Positions 42,426-51,708 are shown, counted from the stretch's first letter. The stretch: DNA of 64,000 nt from Pedobacter sp. KBW06 (GCF_003852525.1 NZ_QAJL01000005.1:408853-472852), one strand, 5' to 3'. Numbers and translations: made by a program. Notes: generated by a model not told the origin, from the sequence alone.

Positions 42426-43226
42426 ATGAGAGTGTTTTTAGTACCGGCGTTAATTACAGTGATGGGATTGTGGAGTTGTAACAACTTTGAATATAGCCCC
42501 AATCAGGTGTTCGACAGGAATTCCTATAAAGACATCAATGCGGGCAACCTCAAGCGCCTGGGTGATGGCCGCAAGGACGATACAGTCCGCTTTATATTGA
42601 GCGGAGATACGCAGCGCTCCCGTGACGAGACGATCAGGTTCACTAAAAAGGTAAATGAAATGCCTGGTATAGATTTCGTTGTGGTTGCCGGTGACATCAC
42701 CGAATATGGTGTATTGCAGGAAATGGAATGGATCAGCCGGAGCTTGTCAAAGCTAAAGGCACCCTACGTAGCCGTAATCGGAAACCACGACCTCACTTCC
42801 CGTGGAAGAGAAGCTTTTACCCATATGTTTGGTCCGCTTAATTATTCCTTTGTCTATGGAGGAGTAAAATTTGTTTGTCACGATACCAACAGCAGGGAAC
42901 ATAAATTTAACGGAGAAGCGCCTAATATTCCATGGTTAAAAGCAGAAATGCAGGCACAGGAAGGGGTCAGTAATTACATTGCCATTTCCCATGTACCTCC
43001 GAATTCAGCAGATTTTGATCCCGGTCAGATTGACGATTATACCGCCACTTTCGCCGCAGTTCCGGGCTTTCTGGCCTCTCTGCATGCACATAGCCATAAG
43101 TATAATCTTTTTTATCCCGATAATTCCGGGATCCCTTACTTCATCACCAGCGCTATGGGGAACGAGGAATTTTTACTAATAGAAATCATTAATCATAAAT
43201 TAAGTTTTGAACGGATTCAATTTTAA
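42426..43226 (+). CDS. Calcineurin-like metallophosphoesterase lipoprotein
   Basis: A 266-residue protein with a short lipoprotein signal (lipobox GLWSC, Cys18). The phosphoesterase motifs are in order: LSGDTQRS, VAGDITEYG, GNHDLTS, a late SHVPP histidine and LHAHSHKY as the last metal ligands. The opening D-x-H is replaced by GDTQ, a variation seen in some branches. It would act at the outer side of a membrane on an unknown phosphoester. The following gene overlaps its 3' end by 20 bp. Confidence 0.82.
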   Translation: MRVFLVPALITVMGLWSCNNFEYSPNQVFDRNSYKDINAGNLKRLGDGRKDDTVRFILSGDTQRSRDETIRFTKKVNEMPGIDFVVVAGDITEYGVLQEMEWISRSLSKLKAPYVAVIGNHDLTSRGREAFTHMFGPLNYSFVYGGVKFVCHDTNSREHKFNGEAPNIPWLKAEMQAQEGVSNYIAISHVPPNSADFDPGQIDDYTATFAAVPGFLASLHAHSHKYNLFYPDNSGIPYFITSAMGNEEFLLIEIINHKLSFERIQF

Positions 43227-43812
43227 GGCCATATGCCTCAGCGTATTGCTGATGGCGGGCACAAGAAAAGCCAATGCACAACATCTGAAATTTCTGATTC
43301 CCGACAATGCCATTGTACAGCTTGCCGGGAGTATTGGTTATTTTAGCGTCGGTGCAGGCTATGATTTATTCAAAAACAAAAGAGGAATCTTAGATTTCAA
43401 CTACGGATATGTTCCTGCTTCGAAAGGTGGAGAACTGAATATTGTGACCGCCAAATTTGCGTATAAAGTCTATGAGATTAAGCTCAAAGACTGGGGGAAA
43501 TTATACCCTTTCAACCCGGGTTTCTTTCTGAGTTATACTTTTCACCCGGAGCTTTCCTATCGTTTTAACCGAAACCGGTATTCTTCTGATTATTACCGCT
43601 GGTCTGAAGCCCTGAGACCGCATTTGTCTATCGCCAGCGAGATCGAGTTCAAGGGGGAAAAGCTGATAAAAGGATTGGGTATAAAAGCGGTCAGTTTATA
43701 TACCGAGTTCAATACCAACGACTATTATCTGGTCAATTATATGCAGAATACCTCGTCACTTACCCTTGCAGATATTTTCAAGCTCGGTATAGGGTTGCGG
43801 CTTAAATTCTAA
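43207..43812 (+). CDS. Probable outer-membrane protein, TTG start
   Basis: A 201-residue protein read from TTG 43207, overlapping the phosphoesterase gene by 20 bp. No in-frame ATG preserves its signal peptide (FKAICLSVLLMAGTRKANAQ, cleaved after residue 25), and the next Met at residue 17 would cut the hydrophobic core. The mature part alternates polar and hydrophobic residues with aromatic girdles (GSIGYFSVGAGYDLF, ILDFNYGYVP, PGFFLSYTFHPELSYRFN) and ends in GIGLRLKF with a terminal Phe, as outer-membrane barrels do. The family is not recognised. It is coupled to the phosphoesterase gene. Confidence 0.65.
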   Translation: MNGFNFKAICLSVLLMAGTRKANAQHLKFLIPDNAIVQLAGSIGYFSVGAGYDLFKNKRGILDFNYGYVPASKGGELNIVTAKFAYKVYEIKLKDWGKLYPFNPGFFLSYTFHPELSYRFNRNRYSSDYYRWSEALRPHLSIASEIEFKGEKLIKGLGIKAVSLYTEFNTNDYYLVNYMQNTSSLTLADIFKLGIGLRLKF

Positions 43813-43819
43813 GGTTCTT

Positions 43820-45346
43820 TTATGCGGTGGTTTGGTTCTGCTCTCCAACAATCGTAACCAGTGCCAGCCTCCCGCCCTCTTCGCCGGAAAATAAAATCTT
43901 TTTACCTGCGCTGAGTTCCACAAATCCCCCGATAGGAATGTCGGCCTGTTCGGTGATGTCCCTTAGGGAAGTCAGCGTTTGGTTGACAAGCACCCATTTA
44001 TCGTTGTGTTTCACGAAATAACCGGCAGGTACTTTATCTGCAGCTGTCAGCTTTTCATTTCTGAGGATGTTCCGGTTCACATGCCATGGAAAGAGGTATT
44101 GATTGGTATACACCATTAAGCGGTGCTGTTCCGGGCGGTAAGCTCCTTCAGCAGATTTAAAATACAGGTCGAGCACCGGTAAGCTGCCGGAATGGACTTG
44201 TCCGCAGAAAGGGCATTTTGGCTGGGTGGTATTGTCGAAAACATACCACTTTTGCTCACATGCAGGGTTGCTGCAGGGTTGTAACAGGTCACTTGTTTTC
44301 ATCAATGCCTGTTCCCAGATGTCTGCTGCCGGGCGGAATGCGGGATGATGCAGCCCCTTTACAAAAGCCTGGTCAAACAATTCAGAAAGATAGGGACCGG
44401 TGAGGGTATATGGCAATTTGTTGACATCTCCCCAGGGTTGCTCCCATTTTGACAGCTGATTTACTTTAGGCCTGTTGCTCAGGTCTGTTGGATGTTCTAT
44501 AAATAAGGCATGTGCTCCCATTGCCAGCAGGTTGTCTGTTTCGGGATCAAGGTCATGAACTTTTCCACCAAGCAGCGGATGCCGGTGCAGCAGGTACATA
44601 TAAATCAGTACAGGAAGAGAATGCAGGTCCGTTTCCCTTCTGGGTAATTTTCTGTTGGGATCGGATTTGTTCAGGTGTTTTGTAGCCATGACTTCCGGAG
44701 CGATAAATTCGGCGGTGCCGATCACCTCTGCGGGGAACAGTCCGGGAACCACGAGGCCGTCCAGATCGATCATACAGGCTGATTTGCTGACCGGATCTAC
44801 CAGCACATTGTTGTAAGAGAGGTCGGAATGTGCAAGGCCCATCGCATGCATCTTTTTTACCCCGCGACAAAGGTTTACACAGATTTGCAGGTAGCTCATC
44901 CAGTTGCCCAGTTCCGAACTGGCAATCCTCAACGGGAAATTAGGGTTCCTGAACTTAGCACCAGCAAACCATTTTCCGTTTTTTTCAGCGCCCAGAATGA
45001 GGTCGTTCTTTTCATAGCCTTTGGAAAAGAAGAACTTTTGCGCATATATCGGAACGATGATTCCTGTGAGGCCTTTCCATTCGATCACATCTGTAGGCCA
45101 GCGGTAAACCTCATTGAGGTAATAATCTCCGGCTTCCTTGGTACTGATCTGTTGCAAATAGTGACCGGTAATTCTTTTTAGCCGCTCTTTTTGATTATCA
45201 TCCAGGGCTTCCCTGAAAATGGCCACTACATATTGTTTGTCCACACTAAAATAAACGTCTTTGAGACCACCTCTTTTCGGGTCCCCGTTATCATAATACT
45301 GGTATCTTTTTCGGGTATATGGGGATTCTACGGTTACAACTGCCAT
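43820..45346 (-). CDS. Ser/Thr protein-kinase-like protein with C-terminal zinc ribbon (Ter-associated type)
   Basis: A 508-residue cytoplasmic protein. The kinase fold covers about residues 25-330: catalytic loop HSDLSYNNVLVD (HRD-equivalent Asp and the Asn), a DLDG in place of DFG (MIDLDGLVV), and APE in FIAPEVMATKH. The beta-3 strand reads VVAIFRE, so the usual VAIK lysine is not at the expected place. About residues 355-385 are a zinc ribbon (CSNPACEQKWYVF, then CPFCG), followed by a beta-rich tail. It is the last gene of an operon with PP2C and two TerY-like proteins, the known TerY-phosphatase-kinase module of Ter stress systems. Whether it is an active kinase is uncertain. Confidence 0.8.
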   Translation of the reverse strand: MAVVTVESPYTRKRYQYYDNGDPKRGGLKDVYFSVDKQYVVAIFREALDDNQKERLKRITGHYLQQISTKEAGDYYLNEVYRWPTDVIEWKGLTGIIVPIYAQKFFFSKGYEKNDLILGAEKNGKWFAGAKFRNPNFPLRIASSELGNWMSYLQICVNLCRGVKKMHAMGLAHSDLSYNNVLVDPVSKSACMIDLDGLVVPGLFPAEVIGTAEFIAPEVMATKHLNKSDPNRKLPRRETDLHSLPVLIYMYLLHRHPLLGGKVHDLDPETDNLLAMGAHALFIEHPTDLSNRPKVNQLSKWEQPWGDVNKLPYTLTGPYLSELFDQAFVKGLHHPAFRPAADIWEQALMKTSDLLQPCSNPACEQKWYVFDNTTQPKCPFCGQVHSGSLPVLDLYFKSAEGAYRPEQHRLMVYTNQYLFPWHVNRNILRNEKLTAADKVPAGYFVKHNDKWVLVNQTLTSLRDITEQADIPIGGFVELSAGKKILFSGEEGGRLALVTIVGEQNQTTA

Positions 45347-45354
45347 TGTTAAAT

Positions 45355-46596
45355 TTAATAAATGATTACCAGAGTCCGGTCATCATGATTTCCGGTACTC
45401 CAAAAGTCCATCCATTGGGAAAGTGCTGCGGCAACATCCGGGTTTCCATTTTGCATTTTCAGCTGATGTCCTTCCGGATTGTCTCCTTCCAGGTCCGCAA
45501 TCAGGCGGTTCCATAGTGCCGGCTGTGCCAGATTAAAGGTAGTTTCGAATTTCGCATCATAAATTCCATCACTCATCATCATGAGGTAAGAAAAGTCAGG
45601 GACGATGCGGGCAGAGAAGCGGCTTGAATAATCCGGCTGCTCAAATATTTCGGGCATGGTGACGAAACGTGTGGCCCCTCCATATTCTCCTGTATCCAGC
45701 CAGTTTAATAGGGCGACCTCATTTTTATCACTGTTTAATAACGCAATAGGACAATCACCTACACTAAATGTTAAGATGGCCCAACCCTCTTCAAATTGTT
45801 TGATCAGACATAAGGCCAGCGTGGCATGTAAATCGGACAGCTCCGCATCAAGGCTATTGGCCAAGGTTTCCAGCCGGAGATGGAGCTCATGAATGGCTGG
45901 AGCCAAAAATGCGTTTGCAATTTTGCGGAGTTCCGGTTCAGCTGGTTTTTCCACGCTGTGGCCGGTCATCTTTAACTGCGCTTCCAGCGCTTCATAAGCA
46001 GATGCAGGTAATTCTTTTAAATGGCTGACGGTCGTTTCGGCGACAATTTTAGAGCCCAGTCTGGATAATGCTGCACTTCCTGCACCATCTGATACCGCTA
46101 TGATGTTCCAGCCCTGTGCTCCGGTATTTCCCAAAGCATAGTGATCTTCCCTGAACTTGCCGATATTGGCATGTGCCCTTCCTCTTTTTGAGGCCGCTAC
46201 CAGCTGTTTGTTTCCAAAAGGCTGTTGTGTATGCACTTCATCGGCTTTCCACCAGGGATCATTTTGATCACTGTCCAGTGTTTTCCATAAGGAACGCGGA
46301 TCCGGGTTTACGGCGAAAGGAATTTTCTTTTCCATTGCTTCTCCGGCCACGAGGAGCTGGAAAACAAGTTTAACATCAGCAGCGGCCGACGGAATTCCGC
46401 TTAAGGTTTTACTTTCTTTGGTGTAAGTTAACCCAATCTGTTCCAGGCCGGTTATGTCTGATATCACTACCTCATTCCAGTCTTCTCCCTCCAGGTCAAG
46501 AACCACCTGGTAAGCTTTACCTACTGTGGCATTTGGCAGTACAATACGTTTCTCTTCCAGGTTTTTCTTCCTTTGAAATATTTCCCATTTTTCCAT
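45355..46596 (-). CDS. PP2C-family Ser/Thr phosphatase with N-terminal Ig-like domain
   Basis: A 413-residue protein. Residues about 20-100 look like a putative-Ig (He_PIG-like) beta domain (NATVGKAYQVVLDLE, then LSGIPSAAADVKLVFQLLV). A PP2C domain (about 130-410) follows, with the metal-binding Asp in NIIAVSDGAGSA, an early KFREDHY, FSVGDCPIAL and the late LMMMSDGIYD and HDDRTLVIIY. It would reverse phosphorylation by the partner kinase, 8 bp downstream. An Ig-like domain of this kind is usual in surface proteins and odd in a cytoplasmic phosphatase without a signal peptide. Confidence 0.85.
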   Translation of the reverse strand: MEKWEIFQRKKNLEEKRIVLPNATVGKAYQVVLDLEGEDWNEVVISDITGLEQIGLTYTKESKTLSGIPSAAADVKLVFQLLVAGEAMEKKIPFAVNPDPRSLWKTLDSDQNDPWWKADEVHTQQPFGNKQLVAASKRGRAHANIGKFREDHYALGNTGAQGWNIIAVSDGAGSAALSRLGSKIVAETTVSHLKELPASAYEALEAQLKMTGHSVEKPAEPELRKIANAFLAPAIHELHLRLETLANSLDAELSDLHATLALCLIKQFEEGWAILTFSVGDCPIALLNSDKNEVALLNWLDTGEYGGATRFVTMPEIFEQPDYSSRFSARIVPDFSYLMMMSDGIYDAKFETTFNLAQPALWNRLIADLEGDNPEGHQLKMQNGNPDVAAALSQWMDFWSTGNHDDRTLVIIY

Positions 46597-46604
46597 CAGC
46601 CTGC

Positions 46605-47657
46605 CTATCCCTGCGTTCTGCTAATGTCGAAACCGCCACCTCCTGTTCCATATTGTGCCTTTGTATTGCACCATGGACAGGTACTGTACTCTTCTTCCCC
46701 GATGCAGTGAATTTTACCGCAGGAACAAATGGCAAGGCCATACTGATTGCCGCAGGAAGGGCATGTCGGTGCTCCGATCAGTTCTTCGCTATTGATCTTA
46801 AAAGCATTGACAGACTGGTCGGAAAGTTCATAATAAGAATTGTCGACCTGAAATGCGCCGTTGAGTTTATAGGCAACGGTCTGCAGTCCCAGATCAGAAA
46901 ATGGTGAATCGTTTAAGACCTTCCGGTATTTCATCAGATAAGGCCTTTTGGTATTCTGGCATTTCGCCGCAAGGACAACATAGTTCGGATCAATGTATTC
47001 CTGAGCGATGGTTTTCTTGCTCAGGTCAATTTTACTGATGACCTGCTCGTCCAGCTTGGCCAGTTCAAAGCCTGAAGTGCTGTTGTCTACACTGATACTG
47101 CTCGTTTTGATGGAGTCTGTTACCCATTTAAAAAATGCGGTATACTGTTCCGTGCTGCTGTTGTTAAACATGAGCACATGCTCTGTCAGTTCGGTTAACA
47201 AGGAAAGGTCTGTTTCCTGTCCGAAAGAGATGGCCACGAGATTGGTTGATTTCTGCCAGTTCTGTTTCCACTCCTGAATTGCAGAGCGGGTATCGTCTGT
47301 AGGTACCCCATCGGTAAGCAGGAAGATGATGGGCTTCCAGTCGCCCTTTTGTTCATGGGTGGTTTTAATCACGTTTGACCTGAGTTCGTACATCAGGTGG
47401 CCCAGCCCTTTACTAAGGGAAGTTCCTCCGCCAATGGGAAACCTGGGCGGGTAGAAATCGGCAATTTCCTGTAAAGGAACGATGGTCTTCGCCTGTCCGG
47501 CAAAAACCAATACCGAAACCCAAACCGTTTCTATGGCATATGGATCAGATTTTAAAGCTTTAATAATATTGGCCATTCCTTCTTCAACATTTTGAATAGG
47601 CTCGCCAATCATGGATTCGGAAATATCTATAAGAAAGTATATAGGAAGTCTTCTCAT
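46605..47657 (-). CDS. TerY-like vWA protein with C-terminal zinc ribbon
   Basis: A 350-residue protein. Residues 1-200 form a von Willebrand A domain opening RRLPIYFLIDISESMIGEP, with the MIDAS triad DISES, a Thr in the GGGTSLSKGLGHL loop and an Asp in FLLTDGVPTDD. The C-terminal 60 residues hold paired Cys motifs (CPSCGNQYGLAICSCGKIHC, then CPWCN), a two-zinc ribbon. TerY proteins are thought to act as metal-dependent scaffolds in Ter stress complexes. It lies 14 bp downstream of the shorter TerY gene and 8 bp upstream of PP2C. Confidence 0.88.
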   Translation of the reverse strand: MRRLPIYFLIDISESMIGEPIQNVEEGMANIIKALKSDPYAIETVWVSVLVFAGQAKTIVPLQEIADFYPPRFPIGGGTSLSKGLGHLMYELRSNVIKTTHEQKGDWKPIIFLLTDGVPTDDTRSAIQEWKQNWQKSTNLVAISFGQETDLSLLTELTEHVLMFNNSSTEQYTAFFKWVTDSIKTSSISVDNSTSGFELAKLDEQVISKIDLSKKTIAQEYIDPNYVVLAAKCQNTKRPYLMKYRKVLNDSPFSDLGLQTVAYKLNGAFQVDNSYYELSDQSVNAFKINSEELIGAPTCPSCGNQYGLAICSCGKIHCIGEEEYSTCPWCNTKAQYGTGGGGFDISRTQG

Positions 47658-47671
47658 GTGATGGAATAGGA

Positions 47672-48307
47672 TCAGATAATTAAGTGGATTTCGGATGGCG
47701 GCGGCGGCAGGGTAATGCTTTCAGTAGTTCCCATAGACTTATTGCCCTGGTCTATGGTATCGGAAACCCATTTAAAGAATTGTTTCAGTGTACTGCTGTC
47801 TGCGGTGTCCAGGTGCACCACTGTATCCGTCAGTTCCTTTAAAATGGAGTCATCTGCCAGGTGTCCTGCCGCGCAGGCCACGATGGAGGCAAAATTTAAG
47901 GCTTTGACTTTAGGGATCATCTCTCTGTACAGCTTCAGGTCAGAAGGTTTGCCATCGGTAAACAGAAAAAATAAGGGGCGCCAGTCTGCACTCTGTTCAT
48001 TTGTAGCCTTCTGAATTTCCGCGGTTGCTTTTTCATGTAACAATTCCAGTCCCTGGCCCATATGTGTAGGGCCGCTCTGTGGGCAGAGGATTTCGGGCAG
48101 CTGAAAATGAACCAGTTCCGTTAGGGGGACAAGCTCTTTCACTTCTCTGTCGAAGGTAATGATGCTGATCCATAGGGAATCCAGCGCCTGTGCATCAGTT
48201 CTTAAGGTACTCAGCATTCCGTTTAATGCGTTATTTAACGCTTGAATAGGCTCTCCATACATCGACCCGGATGTATCCAGCAAAAAATAAACAGGTAATC
48301 TTCTCAT
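47672..48307 (-). CDS. TerY-like vWA protein, short form
   Basis: A 211-residue protein that is almost entirely a von Willebrand A domain. It opens RRLPVYFLLDTSGSMYGEP with the MIDAS triad DTSGS, has a Thr in the PTHMGQGLELL loop and FLFTDGKPSD later. It resembles the first half of the next gene's product, so the two probably arose by duplication, one with and one without the zinc ribbon. It is the first gene of the four-gene operon. A 199-bp divergent region separates it from the histidine kinase gene. Confidence 0.88.
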   Translation of the reverse strand: MRRLPVYFLLDTSGSMYGEPIQALNNALNGMLSTLRTDAQALDSLWISIITFDREVKELVPLTELVHFQLPEILCPQSGPTHMGQGLELLHEKATAEIQKATNEQSADWRPLFFLFTDGKPSDLKLYREMIPKVKALNFASIVACAAGHLADDSILKELTDTVVHLDTADSSTLKQFFKWVSDTIDQGNKSMGTTESITLPPPPSEIHLII

Positions 48308-48506
48308 CTAATTTTTCAAAAAGGTAATCAGCTAAACGCTATGGTGTATGTTCTTATGAATAGGTTAAAGTTAATTGGTTTTTTACACATAAAATAATTA
48401 ATTCAGAGGGTACAGTTGTTTTTCTACTTTAATTAAATACGATTTGTTTTATATTCATATCCTAGAATTATGTCTATCTTAATCGGACTCATCAGTCATC
48501 ATCCCT

Positions 48507-51125
48507 ATGAAAAACATACTGAGAATCCTTCTTCTTGAGGACCCTGAAAGAGATAAAGGGGAAGTCGTTGCTGCATTAAGGTGCTCAGGTACTGAGGTTA
48601 ACCTCTTGGTTGTCCATGTGCTGGAAGCGTACCTGGAGGCATTAAATGAGTTCTCCCCCGACTTGATACTGGCCTCATTTTCGGGAGCTGAATCTATAGG
48701 ACATCAGGCTTTTCGTCTGGTAAAGGCCCTGGATCAGCAAATTATTTTTATGGGGATCAGCAGTGTTGAATTCGAAGATGAAGGACTGAAATTGCTGGAG
48801 GCCGGAGCTACGGACTACTTCTTAAGAGACCGCCTGGCCCGTCTTCCTTTTGCGATGCTGCAGGCATTGGAGAAAGCGAGGTTAAAAGCGCAGGAAACAC
48901 ATCAGCTGCAATTGCTGCAGAAGATACCATCTGCTGTGGCCATTGTGATTGGACCTGAGCATACCTTTCAGTTTACCAATTCCTTTTATCAGCAGCTCTG
49001 TGGAAAAGAAGCTGCCCTTGGCAAGCGCTTGTCTGAGGTATTTACAGATCTTGAACACCAGTTTATTGTACATGTTGCCGATCAGGTGTATAAAAGCGGT
49101 GAAACTTTTGTCGACAAGGAGGTGTTTGTTCATCTTGATGAAGGAATCGGCGGGAACCCGCTTTTGACCAGCTTGTACATTAATTTCACCGTTCAGGCTT
49201 TGCGGAGTAATAAAGGAGCCATAGAAGGGTTGTTGATTTTTGGAATAGATGTGACCGAGCAGGTATTGTCGCGCAAGGAGACCGAGCGGGTAAATCAGGA
49301 GATTGACAAGCTGTTTGGTGCTGTTAACGAAGGGTTTTACCTGAAAGATATTGTCCACAACAAATACATTCAGTTGTCTGCCGGCTGTCCTAAAATATAT
49401 GGGTATACGATCAGGGAGTTTCATGAGAACCCTGATTTATGGTATGAGGTGATTTATCCTGAGGACCGGTATATTGTGGAGCAGGACGATGTGCTGCTGC
49501 AAAAAGGCGAGCAGGTGAAAAGCCAGTACCGGATTACCCATAAAGATCAAAGTATGAGGTGGCTGGAGGTCAGGGCTTTGCCGAACCTTGTGGACGGGGC
49601 GCTCATTAGTGTAGAGGGTGTGGTGAGTGACATTACGCAACGGAAATTCTCTGAAGAAAAGATCCGTCTGGCGGAGGCTGGTCTTTCAGAGGCCCAGAAA
49701 ATGGCACAGATTGGCAACTGGAATTACGATCTGATCAGGGAAGAGCTGACCTGGTCTGATGGTTTGAAAGAAATCTATTGGGGCGACGAGTCTATGGTTC
49801 CGGCCAATCAATATTTTGAAAACCTTGTTCATCCTGATGACCGGCTCAGGCTGGAGTATGAAGTGAGTAAACTGAAACGTACCGGAAAAAATATGAAAAC
49901 CAGTTTCAGGATCATCAATTCTAAGGGGAAAGTTAAAATCCTGACCGGCGAGAACCGTATTGAGCTCGACAAGGAAGGTAAGCCTATCCGCCTCTATGGC
50001 ATCTTACAGGATGTGACTTCCCTGAAAATTGCGGAAGAAACCCTAAAGAAATCAGAAGCCAACCTGCGGACTTTACTGAACCATACCGACGCGGCTTACA
50101 TTCTGGTAGACCATCAGCTGAGAATTGTGTCTTACAGTCACCTGGCGCATGAAATTGCCGAATTCAGAGGGCATGCCACCCCTTTTGAAGGGAGCCATAT
50201 TTTCGATTACTTCGTGGAACAGAAACGCTCTAAGCTGGAAAAAATCATCGAAGAGGTGACCAACGGGAAGAACATCTCTTATGAGATTAAGGTGAAGGAA
50301 AGGGACGGGCAGCGAAAATGGTATGCGATCAAATGGGTTGGTGTCAACGACAATGAGCATAAAAACTGGGGCTTCATTTTGTCGATCAAAGACATTACCC
50401 AGGTGAAAATCCTGGCAGATCAGCAAAACCTGATCACTTCAGAGCTGATCCGGAGAAATAAAGACCTGGAGCAGTTTACCTATGTGGTTTCTCATAACCT
50501 GCGGGCACCTGTTGCCAATATTATCGGGCTTAGTGAATTGATGAACACTGCCGGCTTAGACCAGCGGAGTTCAGCCGAACTGATGCATGGACTGCAGACT
50601 TCCATCAAGAACCTTGATACAGTGATCAAGGACCTCAACTATGTTTTACAGGTGAAAAAAGATGCTCCCGGAAGGATTAAAGAACCTGTTGACATTCAGG
50701 TGCTCGTTGATGAAATCAAACAAAGCATTAACCACCTCGTGGTACAGGAGCAAATGGTTTTTGACTGTGATCTTGAGGTTCATCAGGCCTATACCGTACG
50801 CGGTTACCTGTATAATATTTTCTATAACCTGATCTTAAACAGCTTAAAATACCATAGGCCGGGTTTCCCTCCCAGCCTTCATATCAAAGCTTATCTGACC
50901 GGAAAACATTTGAACCTGATCTTTAAGGACAATGGAAAGGGCATAGACCTGGGTAAATACGGCGCACAGCTGTTTGGCCTTTACAAGCGCTTTGACCTGG
51001 AAGTTGAGGGTAAAGGAATGGGCTTATTTATGGTAAAAACCCAGATTGAAGATTTAGGCGGAAGTATTCAGGTGGAAAGCGAACCTGAAAAGGGAACGAC
51101 ATTCCACATCATACTTCCGGTATAA
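48507..51125 (+). CDS. Multi-PAS sensor histidine kinase with degenerate receiver-like N-terminus
   Basis: An 872-residue cytoplasmic kinase. The first 125 residues fold like a receiver domain (ILLLEDPERDKGEVV; TDYFLRDRLARLP at its end), but the phosphoacceptor position reads DLILASFSG, with no Asp after the strand. Four PAS domains follow (about 135-255, 262-385, 390-512 and 515-640), the second with clear PAC motifs (YRITHKDQSMRWLEVRA). The kinase core has phosphoacceptor His663 in FTYVVSHNLRAPVANIIG, then an ATPase domain with NLILNSLKYH, FKDNGKGIDL and GKGMGLFMVKTQI. No membrane segment is seen. It lies between TerD and the TerY operon on the other strand, so it may be the sensor that feeds the Ter module. 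Confidence 0.88.
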   Translation: MKNILRILLLEDPERDKGEVVAALRCSGTEVNLLVVHVLEAYLEALNEFSPDLILASFSGAESIGHQAFRLVKALDQQIIFMGISSVEFEDEGLKLLEAGATDYFLRDRLARLPFAMLQALEKARLKAQETHQLQLLQKIPSAVAIVIGPEHTFQFTNSFYQQLCGKEAALGKRLSEVFTDLEHQFIVHVADQVYKSGETFVDKEVFVHLDEGIGGNPLLTSLYINFTVQALRSNKGAIEGLLIFGIDVTEQVLSRKETERVNQEIDKLFGAVNEGFYLKDIVHNKYIQLSAGCPKIYGYTIREFHENPDLWYEVIYPEDRYIVEQDDVLLQKGEQVKSQYRITHKDQSMRWLEVRALPNLVDGALISVEGVVSDITQRKFSEEKIRLAEAGLSEAQKMAQIGNWNYDLIREELTWSDGLKEIYWGDESMVPANQYFENLVHPDDRLRLEYEVSKLKRTGKNMKTSFRIINSKGKVKILTGENRIELDKEGKPIRLYGILQDVTSLKIAEETLKKSEANLRTLLNHTDAAYILVDHQLRIVSYSHLAHEIAEFRGHATPFEGSHIFDYFVEQKRSKLEKIIEEVTNGKNISYEIKVKERDGQRKWYAIKWVGVNDNEHKNWGFILSIKDITQVKILADQQNLITSELIRRNKDLEQFTYVVSHNLRAPVANIIGLSELMNTAGLDQRSSAELMHGLQTSIKNLDTVIKDLNYVLQVKKDAPGRIKEPVDIQVLVDEIKQSINHLVVQEQMVFDCDLEVHQAYTVRGYLYNIFYNLILNSLKYHRPGFPPSLHIKAYLTGKHLNLIFKDNGKGIDLGKYGAQLFGLYKRFDLEVEGKGMGLFMVKTQIEDLGGSIQVESEPEKGTTFHIILPV

Positions 51126-51132
51126 GCCTGAT

Positions 51133-51708
51133 TTATTTAATGATGTCTCCTGTATAATATTTGGCCAGGAAAAAAGCAAGGTCTTCTTTATATCCCCTGC
51201 CTGAAGCCTCGAATTTCCAGCTGCCGTTTCTTTTATAAAGGCGGCCGAATTCAATCGCAGTTTCAATAGAGAAATCTTCATCCAGCTCGTATTTGGCCAC
51301 CTCTTCCCCCGTGGTATCGTCTACGATCCTGATATAGGAGCTCCTCACCTGTCCAAAGTTTTGTCTTCTGATTTGCGCTTCATGAATGGTCACTACAAAC
51401 AACAGTTCCTGAATGCGGTCGTCTACCAGGGAAAGGTCTACTTTCAGGATCTCATCATCGCCGGTCGCACTGTTTCCTCCTGTGGGGTCATCTCCTGTAT
51501 GAAAGAGCGCTCCATCCGGAGATTTATCATTTCCATAGAAAACGAAGAATTCTTCTGCCGGGATCATCCTGTTCGCATCGACCATGAATGCCGAAGCATC
51601 AAGGTCAAAGTCATGCCCTGTTCCATCATTAGGGTCCCATCCCAGTCCCACACTGATCTTTGATAAACCAATATTGATTTTTTCGCCTTTACGTAAGTTA
51701 ATTGCCAT
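51133..51708 (-). CDS. terD: TerD-family calcium-binding stress protein
   Basis: From the start at 51708 this is a 191-residue TerD domain protein. It opens MAINLRKGEKINIGLSK, then has the metal-binding GLGWDPNDGTGHDFDLDASAFMV and GDDPTGGNSATGDDEILKVDL. The ORF could extend to 51783, but the family begins at MAINL. TerD proteins bind calcium and belong to the tellurite-resistance and stress module. Only one terD copy is here, with no terC, terZ or terA, so the rest of the Ter set would have to be elsewhere. Confidence 0.92.
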   Translation of the reverse strand: MAINLRKGEKINIGLSKISVGLGWDPNDGTGHDFDLDASAFMVDANRMIPAEEFFVFYGNDKSPDGALFHTGDDPTGGNSATGDDEILKVDLSLVDDRIQELLFVVTIHEAQIRRQNFGQVRSSYIRIVDDTTGEEVAKYELDEDFSIETAIEFGRLYKRNGSWKFEASGRGYKEDLAFFLAKYYTGDIIK

